A DNA stretch of 64,000 nucleotides from Microbulbifer sp. VAAF005. GTDB taxonomy: Bacteria > Pseudomonadota > Gammaproteobacteria > Pseudomonadales > Cellvibrionaceae. Numbering within the stretch: position 1 is the stretch's first letter; every line of letters begins with the position of its first letter. The stretch covers positions 2,517,501 through 2,581,500 of the forward strand of contig NZ_CP120233.1 in NCBI RefSeq assembly GCF_030012985.1, in the 5' to 3' direction. The position numbers and the translations under genes were made by a program. This document shows, in pieces, positions 29,761 to 40,705 of this stretch. The notes under the pieces are model-generated. The model saw only the letters and a program-made list of their open reading frames with translations, did not search any database and was not told the origin of the DNA.

Positions 29761-29788
29761 TTGCCATTAACGGGCCAGCCGCTATCAT
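29761..29788 (+). promoter_or_regulatory. Promoter for dusB-fis
   Basis: TTGCCA (29761-29766), a 16-bp spacer and TATCAT (29783-29788), 57 bp upstream of the dusB start. The rest of the 205-bp gap after the DUF3426 gene holds no gene. Confidence 0.55.
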
Positions 29789-29845
29789 AGGCGGCTGTTT
29801 TGCCGGGGCACAGATTGCCCTTCCTACAGCCCAAATGGAGCTACC

Positions 29846-30838
29846 GTGTCTACTGCCATTGGCCCCTATATTATCGACAACCCGGTAATTCTGGCGCCCA
29901 TGGCCGGTGTCACCGACCGCCCCTTCCGCCAGCTGTGCCGAGAACTCGGCGCCGGATTGGTGGTTTCGGAGATGGTGACCTCGGACACTCGCCTGTGGAA
30001 CAGCCGCAAGTCCCGCTTGCGCCTGGATCACGGTGGCGAAGCGGCGCCCATATCGGTGCAGATCGCCGGCGGTGATCCTGAGATGATGGCGGAAGCCGCT
30101 CGGGAGAATGCTCGTCGCGGCGCGCAAATCATCGATATTAATATGGGTTGCCCGGCAAAAAAGGTGTGTAAGAAAGCAGCGGGCTCCGCCCTGCTGCGGG
30201 ATGAAAAGCTGGTAGCGGATATTCTTCAAGCCGTGGTCCAGTCTGTTTCCGTCCCGGTGACGCTAAAGATCCGCACCGGCTGGTGCCCGGATTCCCGCAA
30301 TGGCGTCACTGTAGCCAAAATGGCCGAGGATTCCGGGATCGCTGCACTGGCGGTTCACGGTCGCACTCGCGCCTGTGGCTACCACGGACAGGCTGAATTC
30401 GATACCATTGCCGAAATTGTATCCAGGGTAAAAATCCCGGTTTTTGCCAATGGCGACATCTGCAGTGCTGAGAGAGCCCGAGAGGTGCTCGATTACACTA
30501 GCGCATCGGCGGTCATGATTGGCCGTGCAGCACAGGGACGACCATGGATTTTTCGGGAAATAGCCCACTATCTCGCCACTGGCGAGCGGCTACCCGAACC
30601 GACATTGGATGAAGTCAGGAATATTTTGCTCGCCCATTTGGGCGAACTACACCGATTCTACGGTGAAGTGATGGGGGTCCGTATCGCTCGCAAACATGTG
30701 GGCTGGTACTTGAAGACGCTCGCGGATAGCGAGTCCTTCCGCAAGACCTTTTTCCAAATAGAGAGTGCAGAAGTACAACATGCCAGCGTTCACGAGTGGT
30801 TTGAACGCCGAATAACGAGAGGGGCACAAGCGGCATGA
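29846..30838 (+). CDS. dusB: tRNA-dihydrouridine synthase B
   Basis: FMN enzyme that reduces uridines in the tRNA D-loop. The 330-residue protein has [12 protein letters not shown], the catalytic-cysteine motif [12 protein letters not shown] (about 98-109) and the FMN phosphate-binding [12 protein letters not shown]. Translation starts at GTG 29846, with GGAG 8-9 nt upstream. The stop overlaps the fis start (ATGA), the classic dusB-fis operon of gammaproteobacteria. Confidence 0.96.
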   Translation: MSTAIGPYIIDNPVILAPMAGVTDRPFRQLCRELGAGLVVSEMVTSDTRLWNSRKSRLRLDHGGEAAPISVQIAGGDPEMMAEAARENARRGAQIIDINMGCPAKKVCKKAAGSALLRDEKLVADILQAVVQSVSVPVTLKIRTGWCPDSRNGVTVAKMAEDSGIAALAVHGRTRACGYHGQAEFDTIAEIVSRVKIPVFANGDICSAERAREVLDYTSASAVMIGRAAQGRPWIFREIAHYLATGERLPEPTLDEVRNILLAHLGELHRFYGEVMGVRIARKHVGWYLKTLADSESFRKTFFQIESAEVQHASVHEWFERRITRGAQAA

Positions 30839-31143
30839 ACAACGAAGTATTAATTCCGGATACTGGCAATGAAGAAGTATCCTCCAGGGGACAGACTCAA
30901 CTGGCACAGCCACAGCAGCAGTCCCTGCGCGATGCCGTCGAGCACGCAATGGAGAACTACTTCCGCCACCTGGATGGCCAGATGGTAACCGATGTCTACG
31001 ACATGGTGCTGTCGGAGATCGAAGCGCCCATGCTCGAAGTGGTGATGAAATACACCCGCCACAACCAGACCCGCGCCGCGCAATTACTGGGTCTCAACCG
31101 TGGCACCTTGCGCAAGAAACTGAAGCGCTACGGCCTGCTGTAA
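30835..31143 (+). CDS. fis: DNA-binding protein Fis
   Basis: Nucleoid-associated protein that bends DNA and activates rRNA promoters during rapid growth. The 102-residue protein has the conserved C-terminal helix-turn-helix: [20 protein letters not shown] (residues about 76-95). It overlaps dusB by 4 nt, so translation is coupled. A strong terminator follows. Confidence 0.97.
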   Translation: MNNEVLIPDTGNEEVSSRGQTQLAQPQQQSLRDAVEHAMENYFRHLDGQMVTDVYDMVLSEIEAPMLEVVMKYTRHNQTRAAQLLGLNRGTLRKKLKRYGLL

Positions 31144-31165
31144 GATTCCCACCGAGCGAAATTTT

Positions 31166-31203
31166 GAAGGGGGATGAGGTAACTCATCCCCCTTCGCTAT
31201 TTT
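31166..31203 (+). terminator. Terminator after dusB-fis
   Basis: GAAGGGGGATGAG (31166-31178) and CTCATCCCCCTTC (31183-31195) form a perfect 13-bp stem with a GTAA tetraloop, followed by GCTATTTT. It lies 22 nt past the fis stop. Confidence 0.85.
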
Positions 31204-31286
31204 CCCGGCAGCATTTTTGTTGCCACAGTGGACAACCGCTAAAACCTTTTAAACATCCTTTTCGAAAACCAGTTGGATCAAGTGCA

Positions 31287-32858
31287 ATGACAGACAAGGT
31301 TTCCATCCGCCGCGCTCTAATTAGTGTCTCTGACAAGAGTGGCATTGTAGAGTTCGCTCAACAGCTCTCCGCAATGGGGGTTGAGATTCTTTCCACCGGC
31401 GGAACCCACCGCCAGCTCAAGGAAGCGGGTATTCCCGTGGTAGAAGTTTCCGACTACACCGGCTTCCCCGAAATGATGGACGGCCGTGTCAAAACTCTGC
31501 ACCCGAAAGTACACGGTGGCATTCTGGGGCGCCGTGGTACCGATGATGCCATCATGGGCGAGCACGGTATCACCCCGATCGATATGGTGGTGGTTAACCT
31601 CTACCCCTTCGCTCAAACCGTTGCCAAACCCGACTGTTCCCTCGAAGACGCTATCGAGAATATCGATATCGGCGGCCCCACAATGGTTCGCGCTGCCGCC
31701 AAGAATCACAAAGATGTCACTATCGTGGTCAATGCCAGCGATTACGGCAATATCATCGAAGAAATGAAAGCTAACGATGGTGCCTTGAGCCACGCCAACC
31801 GCTTTGACCTGGCAGTAAAAGCCTTTGAGCACACGGCGGGCTATGACGGCGCTATTGCCAATTACCTGGGCGCCATTAAAGGCGAAGAAAAGCAGCTGTT
31901 CCCGCGCACCTACAACAGCCAATTTATCAAGAAACTGGATCTGCGCTACGGTGAGAACCCGCACCAGAAATCCGCTTTCTATACCGAAGCCAACCCGGCT
32001 GAAGCCAGTATTTCCACTGCCTCCCAGCTGCAGGGCAAAGAGTTGTCCTACAACAATATCGCCGATACCGATGCCGCGCTGGAGTGTGTTAAGTCCTTCG
32101 AGCAACCCGCTTGCGTGATCGTTAAACACGCCAACCCCTGTGGTGTGGCAATTGCTGAAGATATTCACAAGGCCTACGACCTCGCCTTCGCTACCGACAG
32201 CGAATCCGCCTTTGGCGGTATCATCGCCTTTAACCGGGAGCTGGACGGCACCACTGCCCGTGCTATCGTCGAGCGACAGTTTGTTGAAGTCATCATCGCA
32301 CCATCAGTCTCCGAAGAGGCCAAACAGGCCGTTGCCGAGAAGAAGAACCTGCGCCTGCTGGTATGCGGCCAGTGGAGCAGCGAGCGCACCCCGGCACTGG
32401 ACTACAAGCGCGTTAATGGCGGCCTGCTGGTTCAGGACCGCGACGACGGCCTGATCACCGCTGCCGACCTGAAAGTAGTCTCCAAGCGCCAGCCCACTGA
32501 AGAAGAAATCCGCGATCTGCTGTTTACCTGGAAAGTGGCCAAGTTCGTAAAATCCAATGCCATCGTATACGGCAAAGACGGTCGCACTGTAGGCGTAGGC
32601 GCAGGCCAGATGAGCCGCGTAAACTCCGCACGCATCGCCGCAATCAAGGCCGAGCACGCCGGCCTCGCTGTTGCAGGGTCCGTTATGGCTTCCGATGCCT
32701 TCTTCCCCTTCCGCGACGGCATCGATAATGCTGCCGCTGTGGGAATCCAGGCGGTCATCCAGCCCGGCGGTTCCATGCGCGATGAAGAAGTGATCGCCGC
32801 AGCGGACGAGCACAATATGGCCATGGTATTTACTGGTATGCGCCACTTCCGCCACTAA
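31287..32858 (+). CDS. purH: Bifunctional AICAR transformylase/IMP cyclohydrolase
   Basis: Last two steps of IMP synthesis. The N-terminal MGS-like cyclohydrolase domain (about 1-195) begins with [17 protein letters not shown]. The C-terminal transformylase domain has LRYGENPHQ, and the conserved HANPCG with catalytic lysine and histidine ([10 protein letters not shown]). I start at ATG 31287, giving 523 residues, the family norm; earlier in-frame codons would overlap the fis terminator. purD follows after a hairpin-rich gap. Confidence 0.97.
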   Translation: MTDKVSIRRALISVSDKSGIVEFAQQLSAMGVEILSTGGTHRQLKEAGIPVVEVSDYTGFPEMMDGRVKTLHPKVHGGILGRRGTDDAIMGEHGITPIDMVVVNLYPFAQTVAKPDCSLEDAIENIDIGGPTMVRAAAKNHKDVTIVVNASDYGNIIEEMKANDGALSHANRFDLAVKAFEHTAGYDGAIANYLGAIKGEEKQLFPRTYNSQFIKKLDLRYGENPHQKSAFYTEANPAEASISTASQLQGKELSYNNIADTDAALECVKSFEQPACVIVKHANPCGVAIAEDIHKAYDLAFATDSESAFGGIIAFNRELDGTTARAIVERQFVEVIIAPSVSEEAKQAVAEKKNLRLLVCGQWSSERTPALDYKRVNGGLLVQDRDDGLITAADLKVVSKRQPTEEEIRDLLFTWKVAKFVKSNAIVYGKDGRTVGVGAGQMSRVNSARIAAIKAEHAGLAVAGSVMASDAFFPFRDGIDNAAAVGIQAVIQPGGSMRDEEVIAAADEHNMAMVFTGMRHFRH

Positions 32859-32866
32859 GATTGTAC

Positions 32867-32933
32867 GCCCGCAAATGCTCACTGCTGCGGGCTATGATCA
32901 ACGGGCTGGGAAGTATCGATACTTCTCAGCCCG
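32867..32933 (+). terminator. Two tandem hairpins after purH
   Basis: First stem GCCCGCA/TGCGGGC (32867-32873 and 32886-32892). Second: CGGGCTG/CAGCCCG flanks the perfect palindrome GAAGTATC-GATACTTC (32910-32925), giving a nearly perfect 32-bp palindrome (32902-32933). No U tract follows either, so termination is plausible but not certain. Confidence 0.55.
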
Positions 32934-33049
32934 CACAAATCATTTGAATCCAGGGGCGAGACTCAGGCCTCAGAATCAATTCCACGTTAAACTAGCACAC
33001 CTATAACCTGTGCAATGGACCGGATCGGTCGACTTAGGGGGATTTAAGA

Positions 33050-34354
33050 ATGAACGTATTGGTTATCGGATCAGGTGGCCGCGAGCACGCCCTGGCGTGG
33101 AAAGCAGCGCAAAACCCAAATGTCGGCACCGTCTATGTTGCCCCGGGCAACGCCGGCACTGCCCGTGAGCCCAAGCTGGAAAATATCGCAATCGGTGTGG
33201 ATAACTTCGCCGCCCTGGCAGATTTCGCCGAGGAAAACGGCGTAGAGCTAACGATTGTCGGCCCTGAAGCACCGCTGGTAGAGGGTGTTGTCGATTTCTT
33301 TAATGCCCGTGGCCTCGCCATTTTTGGCCCCAGCAAAGGCGCCTCCCAACTGGAAGGCTCCAAAGCCTTTACTAAAGACTTCCTCGAGCGCCACAAGATC
33401 CCCACCGCTGCCTACCGCAATTTCACCGAAGTGGAGCCGGCGGTTGCCTACATTCGCGAGCGCGGCGCGCCCATCGTGGTTAAAGCCGACGGCTTGGCTG
33501 CGGGCAAGGGTGTAATCGTTGCCGAAACCGAAGAGCAGGCTGAGCTCGCTGTACGCGATATGCTGTCTGGAAACGCCTTTGGTGAAGCCGGCTGTCGCGT
33601 GGTTATCGAGGAGTTCCTCCAGGGTGAGGAAGCGAGCTTTATCGTGATGGTGGATGGTGAAAACATCCTGCCGATGGCCACCAGCCAGGATCACAAGCGC
33701 GTTGGCGATGGTGATACCGGCCCCAATACGGGCGGTATGGGTGCCTACTCCCCGGCACCGGTGGTGACCGACACCATTTACCAGCGCATTATGCAAGAGG
33801 TTATCGAGCCCACAGTTAAAGGCCTGGCTTCTGAGGGCACACCCTACACCGGTTTCCTCTACGCCGGCCTGATGATCGATAGCGACGGCACCCCGAAGGT
33901 TATCGAGTACAACTGTCGCTTTGGCGATCCGGAAACCCAGCCAATTATGATTCGCCTGAAATCAGACCTGGTCGACCTGTGCATGGCCGCTCTGGACAAG
34001 AAGCTGGACACTGTCACTGCTGAGTGGGATCCCCGCCCAGCCCTGGGTGTGGTACTTGCCGCGCACGGCTATCCCGGCAGCTACCGCAAAGGCGACGCCA
34101 TCAGCGGCCTGGACAAAGCAGACAGTGACAACGCCAAGGTCTTCCACGCCGGTACCGCACTGGATGGTGAGCGCGTAGTCACCAATGGTGGCCGGGTGCT
34201 GTGCGCTACAGCATTAGGGGATACCGTCGCTGAAGCTCAGGAAAATGCCTATGGATCAGCTCGGGCTATCTACTGGGACGGCGTGTTCTTCCGGAAAGAT
34301 ATCGGCTACCGCGCTGTCGAAAGAGAAAAGGTTTCTGCAGAGCAGCAGGACTAA
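33050..34354 (+). CDS. purD: Phosphoribosylamine-glycine ligase
   Basis: ATP-grasp enzyme of purine synthesis that makes GAR. The 434-residue protein opens with [18 protein letters not shown] and contains [10 protein letters not shown], the ATP-grasp [15 protein letters not shown] loop and the conserved [21 protein letters not shown] (split here: [21 protein letters not shown]). It probably has its own promoter in the 190-bp gap after purH, though I could not place it firmly. Confidence 0.97.
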   Translation: MNVLVIGSGGREHALAWKAAQNPNVGTVYVAPGNAGTAREPKLENIAIGVDNFAALADFAEENGVELTIVGPEAPLVEGVVDFFNARGLAIFGPSKGASQLEGSKAFTKDFLERHKIPTAAYRNFTEVEPAVAYIRERGAPIVVKADGLAAGKGVIVAETEEQAELAVRDMLSGNAFGEAGCRVVIEEFLQGEEASFIVMVDGENILPMATSQDHKRVGDGDTGPNTGGMGAYSPAPVVTDTIYQRIMQEVIEPTVKGLASEGTPYTGFLYAGLMIDSDGTPKVIEYNCRFGDPETQPIMIRLKSDLVDLCMAALDKKLDTVTAEWDPRPALGVVLAAHGYPGSYRKGDAISGLDKADSDNAKVFHAGTALDGERVVTNGGRVLCATALGDTVAEAQENAYGSARAIYWDGVFFRKDIGYRAVEREKVSAEQQD

Positions 34355-34410
34355 CAGCTGGCATCGGCGGCCGCTCATCAGCGGTCGCCTCCCACAGGGA
34401 GCAGAATACT

Positions 34411-35054
34411 ATGAGTAAACGCAGCCTCAGCGGACTCGATCGCCTGTTAATTCAAGCGGATCGGGCTCTGCGCACCCTGAGTCCCGGCGAACCCTGCCAC
34501 GGCCGGGCATCCCCGGCGAAGGGTGAAGCCGAGACAGACCTCACCGACAGCGAACGCAAACATGCCGCTGGCCTTATGCGGGTCAACCATAGCGGTGAAG
34601 TCTGCGCCCAGGCGCTCTACCAGGGCCAGGCCCTGACCGCCAAGCTGCCCGAGGTGCGGGGGAAATGGAGCGCGCTGCCGATGAGGAGATCGACCATCTG
34701 GCCTGGTGTGAACAGCGCTTGAAGGAATTGGACAGCCGCCCCAGCCTACTCAACCCGCTGTGGTATGGCATGTCCTTTGGGCTCGGCGCCGCCGCCGGGA
34801 AAATCAGCGACCGAATCAGCCTCGGTTTTGTGGCCGCTACGGAAGACCAGGTGTGTAAACATCTTGAGAGCCACCTCGAAAAGCTTCCCGCCGACGACAA
34901 GAGAAGCCGTGCGGTAGTGGAACAGATGTTAATTGACGAAGACGAGCACGCCCACGCTGCACTGGCCGCCGGTGGTGCCCGCTTCCCCGCTCCGGTAAAA
35001 GGAGTGATGTCTCTGGTATCCAAAGTGATGACCTCGGCCAGTTATAAAATCTGA
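34411..35054 (+). CDS. coq7: 2-octaprenyl-3-methyl-6-methoxybenzoquinol hydroxylase Coq7, one frameshift
   Basis: Di-iron, membrane-associated hydroxylase late in ubiquinone synthesis. Iron-ligand motifs are visible in [25 protein letters not shown] and EDEHAHAA. The frame breaks after LPEVRG at a G5 run (34658-34662) followed by AAA; adding one base gives R-G-E-M-E and the protein runs normally to 35054, closely matching Pseudomonas Coq7. Probably a sequencing indel. It converges on osmC. Confidence 0.9.
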
Positions 35055-35090
35055 CCGTTACTCTTCACTCATTAAAACGACTTGGATTTT

Positions 35091-35117
35091 AGGGAGGTTA
35101 CGCCCAGTTTCCTCCCT
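35091..35117. terminator. Hairpin between convergent coq7 and osmC
   Basis: AGGGAGG (35091-35097) pairs with CCTCCCT (35111-35117) around a 13-nt loop, between two converging genes. The T-rich TTTT precedes it on the plus strand, so it may serve the minus-strand transcript poorly. Confidence 0.4.
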
Positions 35118-35138
35118 CCCTTCCCGGCTAATTTCCCT

Positions 35139-35546
35139 TCAAGCTTCTTCAACGCTGTAGCTGTGCACAATCTCAACACCCGCATTGCGCAACATGATGG
35201 AGCCTGAGCAGTATTTCTCTGCGGAGAGTTCCACTGCACGGGCAACATGGGATTCCTTCAATCCGCGACCGCGCACTACAAACTTCATTTCAATTCGCTC
35301 AAACGGCGATGGGGTTGTATCCGGGCGCACACCTTCCAGTTCACAATGACAGGAAATAATGTCTTGTCTCGCCTTCTGTAAAATACTCACCACATCGTAA
35401 GCCGCGCAGCCACCGACGCCCAGCAAAATCATTTCCATCGGGCGCACACCATTATTTGTGCGGCCGCCTTCCATCACTACCGAATTACCACTGCCGGCTT
35501 CACCGACGAAGGTTAAATCATTTACCCAGGTTACTTTCCCCTGCAT
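35139..35546 (-). CDS. OsmC/Ohr-family protein (YhfA-like)
   Basis: OsmC-fold protein of 135 residues. The active-site pattern is visible: the glutamate helix EMILLGVGGCAAYDV with its cysteine (about residue 47), and the second cysteine in AEKYCSGSIML (about residue 112). It belongs to the YhfA-like branch that neighbours vfr/crp in many gammaproteobacteria; a peroxide-reducing role is possible but unproven. The ATG at 35546 overlaps the upstream small ORF stop (TGATG). Confidence 0.85.
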   Translation of the reverse strand: MQGKVTWVNDLTFVGEAGSGNSVVMEGGRTNNGVRPMEMILLGVGGCAAYDVVSILQKARQDIISCHCELEGVRPDTTPSPFERIEMKFVVRGRGLKESHVARAVELSAEKYCSGSIMLRNAGVEIVHSYSVEEA

Positions 35547-35743
35547 CACTCCACTCCCATTAAAACTTCAGCGGCGAAGCTTAGCATATTGGCGAAGTCT
35601 ATCCCGGCACCTGTATGTTTCCGGTATAGTGTCTGGTACGCCTCCGCGCGAAAGCCGAATGACGCACGATCAAATGCTTTTTCTATGAACGCATCGTGGT
35701 TTATGAAGTCCAAGCGACCCAGTGCCATAGTGTCACAGGTCAC
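35546..35743 (-). CDS. Small hypothetical ORF coupled to osmC
   Basis: A 65-codon frame from GTG 35743 (or ATG 35728) that ends in a TGATG overlap with osmC. I do not recognise the product. It has no signal or membrane segment and contains a charged N-terminal half (LDFINHDAFIEKAFDRASF). In Pseudomonas aeruginosa speD lies between coq7 and osmC; this frame does not look like SpeD. The tight overlap argues for it being translated; the short length and lack of known relatives argue against. Confidence 0.35.
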   Translation of the reverse strand: MTCDTMALGRLDFINHDAFIEKAFDRASFGFRAEAYQTLYRKHTGAGIDFANMLSFAAEVLMGVE

Positions 35744-35862
35744 ACTGCGGAACTTTGCCGCGGTCAGCCCCTGTTGGGGATTTTGTTTTCGCGCGATAAT
35801 TCAATAGTGCTCAGCTGCTAAAGCCGGGATAGAGCACAAGACAAAAAATGAGGAATAAATCC

Positions 35863-36498
35863 GTGACGGTTGCTATCGAAGACCCCATGACTATCGGCAA
35901 TATTGAAGACTTTCTGGCCCACTGCCACCGGCGTCGCTACCCGGCCAAGAGCACAATTATCTATGCTGGCGACCGCTGTGAATCCCTTTATTTCATTATG
36001 CGCGGTTCCGTTACAGTTCTGATTGAGGACGATGAAGGCCGCGAAATGATCGTTGCCTACCTCAACGACGGAGACTTTTTCGGTGAGATGGGCCTGTTCG
36101 ATCAGGACACCCGCAGTGCCTGGGTCCGCACCAAAACCGAGTGTGAGGTGGCAGAAATCTCCTACACCAAGTTCCAGGAACTCACTCGCCAGCACCCAGA
36201 GTTTCTTTTTGCCTTGGCCACCCAAATGGCAGGCCGACTGCGCAACACCACGCGCAAAGTTGGCGATCTCGCCTTCCTGGATGTCACCGGACGTGTCGCT
36301 CGCACCCTGCTCGATCTCTGCAATGAGCCGGATGCAATGACTCACCCCGAGGGCATGCAAATAAAAATCACCCGCCAGGAAATCGGCCGTATCGTCGGCT
36401 GCTCCCGGGAAATGGTGGGCCGTGTATTAAAAACCCTGGAAGAACAGGGCCTAGTTTCCGTTAAAGGTAAAACCATGGTGGTGTACGGTACCCGCTAG
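35863..36498 (+). CDS. vfr: cAMP receptor-family regulator (Vfr/Crp)
   Basis: Global cAMP-dependent regulator. The cyclic-nucleotide-binding domain (about 10-125) has [20 protein letters not shown], with the cAMP-phosphate arginine. The DNA-binding helix-turn-helix [20 protein letters not shown] (about 167-186) is identical in type to Crp/Vfr. I start at GTG 35863, which has AGGA 8 nt upstream; an ATG at 35848 adds five residues but lacks a ribosome site. It is divergent from the osmC group and convergent with trpC, as in Pseudomonas. Confidence 0.94.
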   Translation: MTVAIEDPMTIGNIEDFLAHCHRRRYPAKSTIIYAGDRCESLYFIMRGSVTVLIEDDEGREMIVAYLNDGDFFGEMGLFDQDTRSAWVRTKTECEVAEISYTKFQELTRQHPEFLFALATQMAGRLRNTTRKVGDLAFLDVTGRVARTLLDLCNEPDAMTHPEGMQIKITRQEIGRIVGCSREMVGRVLKTLEEQGLVSVKGKTMVVYGTR

Positions 36499-36520
36499 TA
36501 ACCGAATAAATACACCGCAT

Positions 36521-36553
36521 AAAAAAAGGGCGATTTTTACATCGCCCTTTTTT
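36521..36553. terminator. Bidirectional terminator between vfr and trpC
   Basis: AAAAAAAGGGCGAT (36521-36534) and ATCGCCCTTTTTTT make a near-perfect stem with a 6-nt loop, giving a U tract on both strands. It ends both vfr (+) and the trp operon (-). Confidence 0.92.
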
Positions 36554-36576
36554 ATTTCTACTACTGGAGTAAGCGG

Positions 36577-37371
36577 TCAGTTAAACATTTCCATCAGTTT
36601 CCTGCCCGGCTCCTCCTCCCGCATAAAGGCCTCTCCCACCAGGAAAGCATTGACGTTATGACCACGCATCGCTGCAACATCATCTGTGGTATGAATGCCA
36701 CTTTCCGTGACCACAAGACGGTCTTCGGGGATCAAGTCCAATAACTTAAAGGTATTTTCCAGCTGCACATCGAAAGTGTGCAGATTGCGATTATTGATAC
36801 CGATTAAGCGGTTAGGTAATGCCAGGGCCCTCTCCAACTCCTTGTGGTTATGCACTTCCACCAAGACATCCAAACCCAACTCCAAAGCGAGCCCGTTAAG
36901 ATCCGCCATCTGTGGATCTTCCAGGCAGGCTGCAATCAGCAAAATACAGTCGGCCCCAATCGCGCGAGCTTCATAGATTTGGTAGGGATCAACGGTAAAG
37001 TCCTTGCGCAACACCGGTAGGCGTACGGCATCCCGGGCCTGCTGCAAGTAATTATCTGCGCCCTGAAAAAAGTCCACATCGGTTAGTACTGACAGACAAG
37101 CCGCGCCACCTTTTTCATAGCTGGTAGCAATTTCTGCAGGAAAGAAATCCTCGCGAATCACGCCTTTACTGGGAGAGGCTTTTTTAATTTCGGCAATTAC
37201 TGCAGCCTCACCAGTGGAAATCTTGCGATCCACTGCATCGACGAAGCCTCTCGCCGGTTCCTGATCCCTGGCGCGAAGGCGAACTTCGTCGGTGGAGCAC
37301 TCAGCCTTGCGCTCGGCAACCTCTTGCCACTTGCGCTCGACAATTGTTTTTAAAATGGTCGGTGTACTCAC
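36577..37371 (-). CDS. trpC: Indole-3-glycerol-phosphate synthase
   Basis: TIM-barrel enzyme that forms the indole ring in tryptophan synthesis. The 264-residue protein has the substrate and catalytic motifs [35 protein letters not shown] and VTESGI. It overlaps trpD by 4 nt and is the last gene of the trp unit, followed by a strong terminator. Confidence 0.96.
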   Translation of the reverse strand: MSTPTILKTIVERKWQEVAERKAECSTDEVRLRARDQEPARGFVDAVDRKISTGEAAVIAEIKKASPSKGVIREDFFPAEIATSYEKGGAACLSVLTDVDFFQGADNYLQQARDAVRLPVLRKDFTVDPYQIYEARAIGADCILLIAACLEDPQMADLNGLALELGLDVLVEVHNHKELERALALPNRLIGINNRNLHTFDVQLENTFKLLDLIPEDRLVVTESGIHTTDDVAAMRGHNVNAFLVGEAFMREEEPGRKLMEMFN

Positions 37372-38417
37372 GATTGAATTTCCTCTGGGCGAAACGCACT
37401 GGTAAACGCGGCAAGATCGTTAATTTTCTCTCCGGCGAGACCGCTGTCGATAGCATCTTGTGCCATAGCGACACCTTGCTCTGCAGAGTGCGCAACGCCG
37501 CTGACATAAATTGCCAGGCCTGCGTTAAGCGCAATAATATCTGCGGCTTTTTGCCCCGCCTCAGTATTGCGCTTACCCAGCGCATCGCGAATCAGGGCCA
37601 GGGAGTCCTCGGAACCAGAAACACTAAGATCAGAGAGGTCACGGCGCTGCAAGCCAAAGTCTTCAGGCTTGAGGGTATATTCCTGCAAGGCACCATCCTT
37701 TAATTCCACAGCAAAGGTATCCGCAGCAATACTGGCTTCATCGAGCCCGTCTTCACTATGTAAAACCAGCACATGCTCTGAACCGAGCTTTTGCAAAACC
37801 TCAGCCAACAGGCGGCAGTAGCGCTTGTCATACACACCGATTACTTTGCGCTTTACCCCCGCCGGATTTGTCATCGGCCCGAGTAGATTGAAGATGGTAC
37901 GCAGTCCCAATGCCTTTCGTGATGGGCCAACGTGGCGCATTGCATTGTGAAAGCTGGGCGCAAACATAAAGCCAATACCGATAGTCTCTACGCAACGCGC
38001 CATCTGTGAAGGGCTCAATTCTAAAAATACGCCGGCGTGCTCAAGCAGGTCCGCAGAACCACTACTGGACGACACCGAGCGATTGCCATGCTTGGCTACC
38101 TTAGCTCCGGCAGCAGCTGCCACAAAGCTGCTCGCACTGGACACGTTAAACAGATTGGCGCCATCACCGCCGGTGCCGACAATATCAACCGTGTTTTCCA
38201 GATCGAGCTCAACCTTTATCGCCAGCTCACGCATGGTTTCCACAGCGCCGACAATTTCATCGACTGTCTCCCCGCGAATGCGCAGTGCGATAAGGAGTGC
38301 GCCTATCTGTGACTCCAGCGCTTCGCCACACATAATCTGGCTCACGGTTTCGCGCATTTCTTCACGAGTAAGGTGTTCGCCATCCACCAGTTTGGCAATG
38401 GCCTGTTGAATATTCAT
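37368..38417 (-). CDS. trpD: Anthranilate phosphoribosyltransferase
   Basis: Transfers phosphoribose from PRPP to anthranilate. The 349-residue protein has the PRPP-binding [18 protein letters not shown] and the conserved [18 protein letters not shown] (K106-region). It overlaps trpC by 4 nt; the 72-nt gap to trpG contains a strong GGGGG ribosome site before its ATG. Confidence 0.97.
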   Translation of the reverse strand: MNIQQAIAKLVDGEHLTREEMRETVSQIMCGEALESQIGALLIALRIRGETVDEIVGAVETMRELAIKVELDLENTVDIVGTGGDGANLFNVSSASSFVAAAAGAKVAKHGNRSVSSSSGSADLLEHAGVFLELSPSQMARCVETIGIGFMFAPSFHNAMRHVGPSRKALGLRTIFNLLGPMTNPAGVKRKVIGVYDKRYCRLLAEVLQKLGSEHVLVLHSEDGLDEASIAADTFAVELKDGALQEYTLKPEDFGLQRRDLSDLSVSGSEDSLALIRDALGKRNTEAGQKAADIIALNAGLAIYVSGVAHSAEQGVAMAQDAIDSGLAGEKINDLAAFTSAFRPEEIQS

Positions 38418-38489
38418 TTTTCCCCCTTTGCCCCGCTCTGCTTATTGATTCTGGCGGGGCCTGCCCGCCGCGCACTTGTTCTCCGGTCC

Positions 38490-39068
38490 TCAAGACTCGA
38501 TAAAGTTTCTCAACATATCGTGACCGTGCATGGTGAGAATCGACTCAGGATGAAATTGCACCCCTTCTACCGCTAATTCCCGGTGCTTCACGCCCATGAT
38601 CTCGTCAATTTCACCATCCTCTGTCTCAGTCCAGGCGGTGATCTCCAGGCATTCCGGTAAACTGCTTTTCTCCACTACCAGTGAGTGATAGCGAGTCGCC
38701 TCAAATGGGTTGGACAAACCGTGGAACACCCCCAAGTTGTTGTGCACTATAGGGGATGTTTTGCCGTGCATAACCTGCCGGGCACGAACTACCCTGCCAC
38801 CGAAGACCTGTCCAATACTCTGGTGCCCCAGACAAATACCCAAAATAGGGATACTGCCGGCAAAGCGGCGAATGGTATCGAGAGAAATACCCGCCTCATT
38901 GGGGGTACAGGGACCCGGCGAAATCACAATTTTCTCTGGCGCCATTGCCTCGATTTCTTCCAGGGTAATTTCGTCGTTGCGTTTTACCACCACTTTTGCA
39001 CCCAGCTCTTCCAGGTACTGCACTACATTCCAGGTAAAGGAGTCGTAGTTATCGATCATTAAAATCAT
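38490..39068 (-). CDS. trpG: Anthranilate synthase glutamine amidotransferase subunit
   Basis: Supplies ammonia from glutamine to TrpE. The 192-residue class I amidotransferase has the nucleophile C79 in [10 protein letters not shown] and the histidine-glutamate pair in [22 protein letters not shown] at the N-terminus is typical. Its ATG overlaps the stop of the small ORF at 39065-39175 by ATGA, so translation is likely coupled. The GGGGG ribosome site lies about 7 nt upstream. Confidence 0.96.
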   Translation of the reverse strand: MILMIDNYDSFTWNVVQYLEELGAKVVVKRNDEITLEEIEAMAPEKIVISPGPCTPNEAGISLDTIRRFAGSIPILGICLGHQSIGQVFGGRVVRARQVMHGKTSPIVHNNLGVFHGLSNPFEATRYHSLVVEKSSLPECLEITAWTETEDGEIDEIMGVKHRELAVEGVQFHPESILTMHGHDMLRNFIES

Positions 39069-39175
39069 TGTGCGGCCCCCTTAGCCTCTGGTTGATAAGT
39101 GGATTCTTCCATTCTTTTTTGCAGGTGTGCGAGAGAGGCCTGAGTCAATTTTGGGGAAATATTAACTTCGCTCAT
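39065..39175 (-). CDS. Small ORF bridging trpE and trpG
   Basis: A 36-codon frame starting with ATG inside the last codons of trpE (trpE stops at 39162) and ending in TGA that overlaps the trpG ATG. The peptide starts [10 protein letters not shown] and is hydrophilic, with a helical-looking middle ([12 protein letters not shown]). GAGCAAG lies before the start as a possible ribosome site. It either encodes a real small protein or couples trpG translation to trpE. I do not recognise the product. Confidence 0.45.
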   Translation of the reverse strand: MSEVNISPKLTQASLAHLQKRMEESTYQPEAKGAAQ

Positions 39176-40672
39176 CTTGCTCGACCTTTACAGAGTCACC
39201 ACTTTTGGCCAGCGCCATACCGGCGGCACGGAAAAGCGCACGGGCCTTATTCATCGTTTCATTCCACTCTGATTGCGGGTCGGAATCCGCTACCAACCCG
39301 GCCCCCGCCTGTACATACAGTTGGCCATTCTTGATAACCGCTGTACGAATGGCTATAGCGGTATCCATGTTGCCATTCCACGCCAAATAACCCACTGCAC
39401 CACCATAGATGCCGCGTTTCTCGGGCTCCAGCTCATCAATAATTTCCATTGCTCGAATCTTCGGCGCGCCCGACAAAGTACCGGCAGGCAGTGCCGCACG
39501 CAGTGCATCCATTGCAGTGAGGCCCGGCTTTAACTGGCCGACAACATTGGAGGTAATATGCATCACGTGGGAATAACGCTCGACAAACATTTGGTCAGTG
39601 ACTCTGACGCTACCAGTATCAGCCACTCGGCCTATATCGTTGCGCCCCAGATCTATAAGCATCAGGTGCTCAGCGAGCTCTTTCGGATCTGCCAATAACT
39701 CCTTCTCCAGGGCCAAATCTTCCTCTTCAGAGGCTCCCCGGTGACGGGTTCCTGCCAGGGGGCGTACAGTCATCTCCCCTCCTCCAGGTGTACCAAAATT
39801 TCTGGACTGGAGCCCACCACATGGTGGTCACCGAGGTCGAGAAAATACATGTACGGCGACGGATTCAAACTGCGCAGGGCACGGTAAAAGTTTAGTGGCG
39901 GCGCCTCAAAAGGCGCAGACAGGCGCTGGGAGGGCACCACCTGCATCACATCGCCAGCAAGCACATACTCCTTAACCCGGTCTACAGCTCGCTTGAAGTT
40001 CTCTTCACCGAAGTGGGAGTGGAATTCACTCTCATCAATGCCGCGACCATGCAAATCGAGGGGTACCGTATCTGGTAGCGGTTGTGCCAACTGGTTTACC
40101 AGTTGATCCAAGCGCTGCTGAGATTTTTCATAGGCAGCCTCTTCATTGGCATCAGCATGGACAATCAAAATTACCGCACCGGCGAGATTATCAAAAACCA
40201 CCAGTTCATCGCTGACCATCAAAAGAATATCCGGATTACCCAAGGTATCCGGCGGCGCACTGGCCGCAAGGCGTGGTTCGATATAGCGCACGCAATCGTA
40301 GCCAAAATAGCCCACTAGACCACCGTTGAAACGTGGTAGATCCTCTAACTCAGGCACCTTATAGCGCTGCTGAAACTGCTCAACAAACGCCAGGGGGTCT
40401 GAAGCGCTGTGGCTCTCTACAACCTCTCCATCAGTTTCCACGGTGATATCTGTGCCCTTAACCCTGAGCAGGGTTCGCGCCGGCAAGCCAATAATGGAAT
40501 AGCGTCCCCACTTTTCTCCGCCCTGAACCGATTCCAGCAAGTAGCTGTAGCGGCCTCCGGCCAGTTTCAAATAGGTGGACAGTGGCGTTTCAATATCTGC
40601 CAGCACACGCCTTACCAGGGGGATACGGTTATAACCCTCAGACGCAAGTTGAGCGTATTCAGTAGGGGTCAT
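39162..40672 (-). CDS. trpE: Anthranilate synthase component I, one frameshift
   Basis: Chorismate-using subunit of anthranilate synthase. The N-terminal part has the feedback-site LLES (tryptophan-binding) and [12 protein letters not shown]; the C-terminal part has [28 protein letters not shown] and YGGAVGYL. The frame breaks after LEEG at a G4 run on the coding strand (39776-39779); adding one G gives [13 protein letters not shown] and an intact ~500-residue enzyme. The break leaves an ATGA overlap that looks like two genes but is better explained by an indel. Start at ATG 40672 with GGAG upstream. Confidence 0.92.
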
Positions 40673-40705
40673 GGAGACTCCGATCAGTTTTTCATTTTTT
40701 ATGAT

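Noticed and set aside
31317..32168. Long antisense frame across purH
   Set aside because: Mirror of a highly conserved gene; product unlike any family and no independent signals.
39162..40672. trpE as two separate genes joined by an ATGA overlap
   Set aside because: One added G at the G4 run gives a normal single TrpE, and similar breaks occur at homopolymers in nine other places, so a split gene is less likely.
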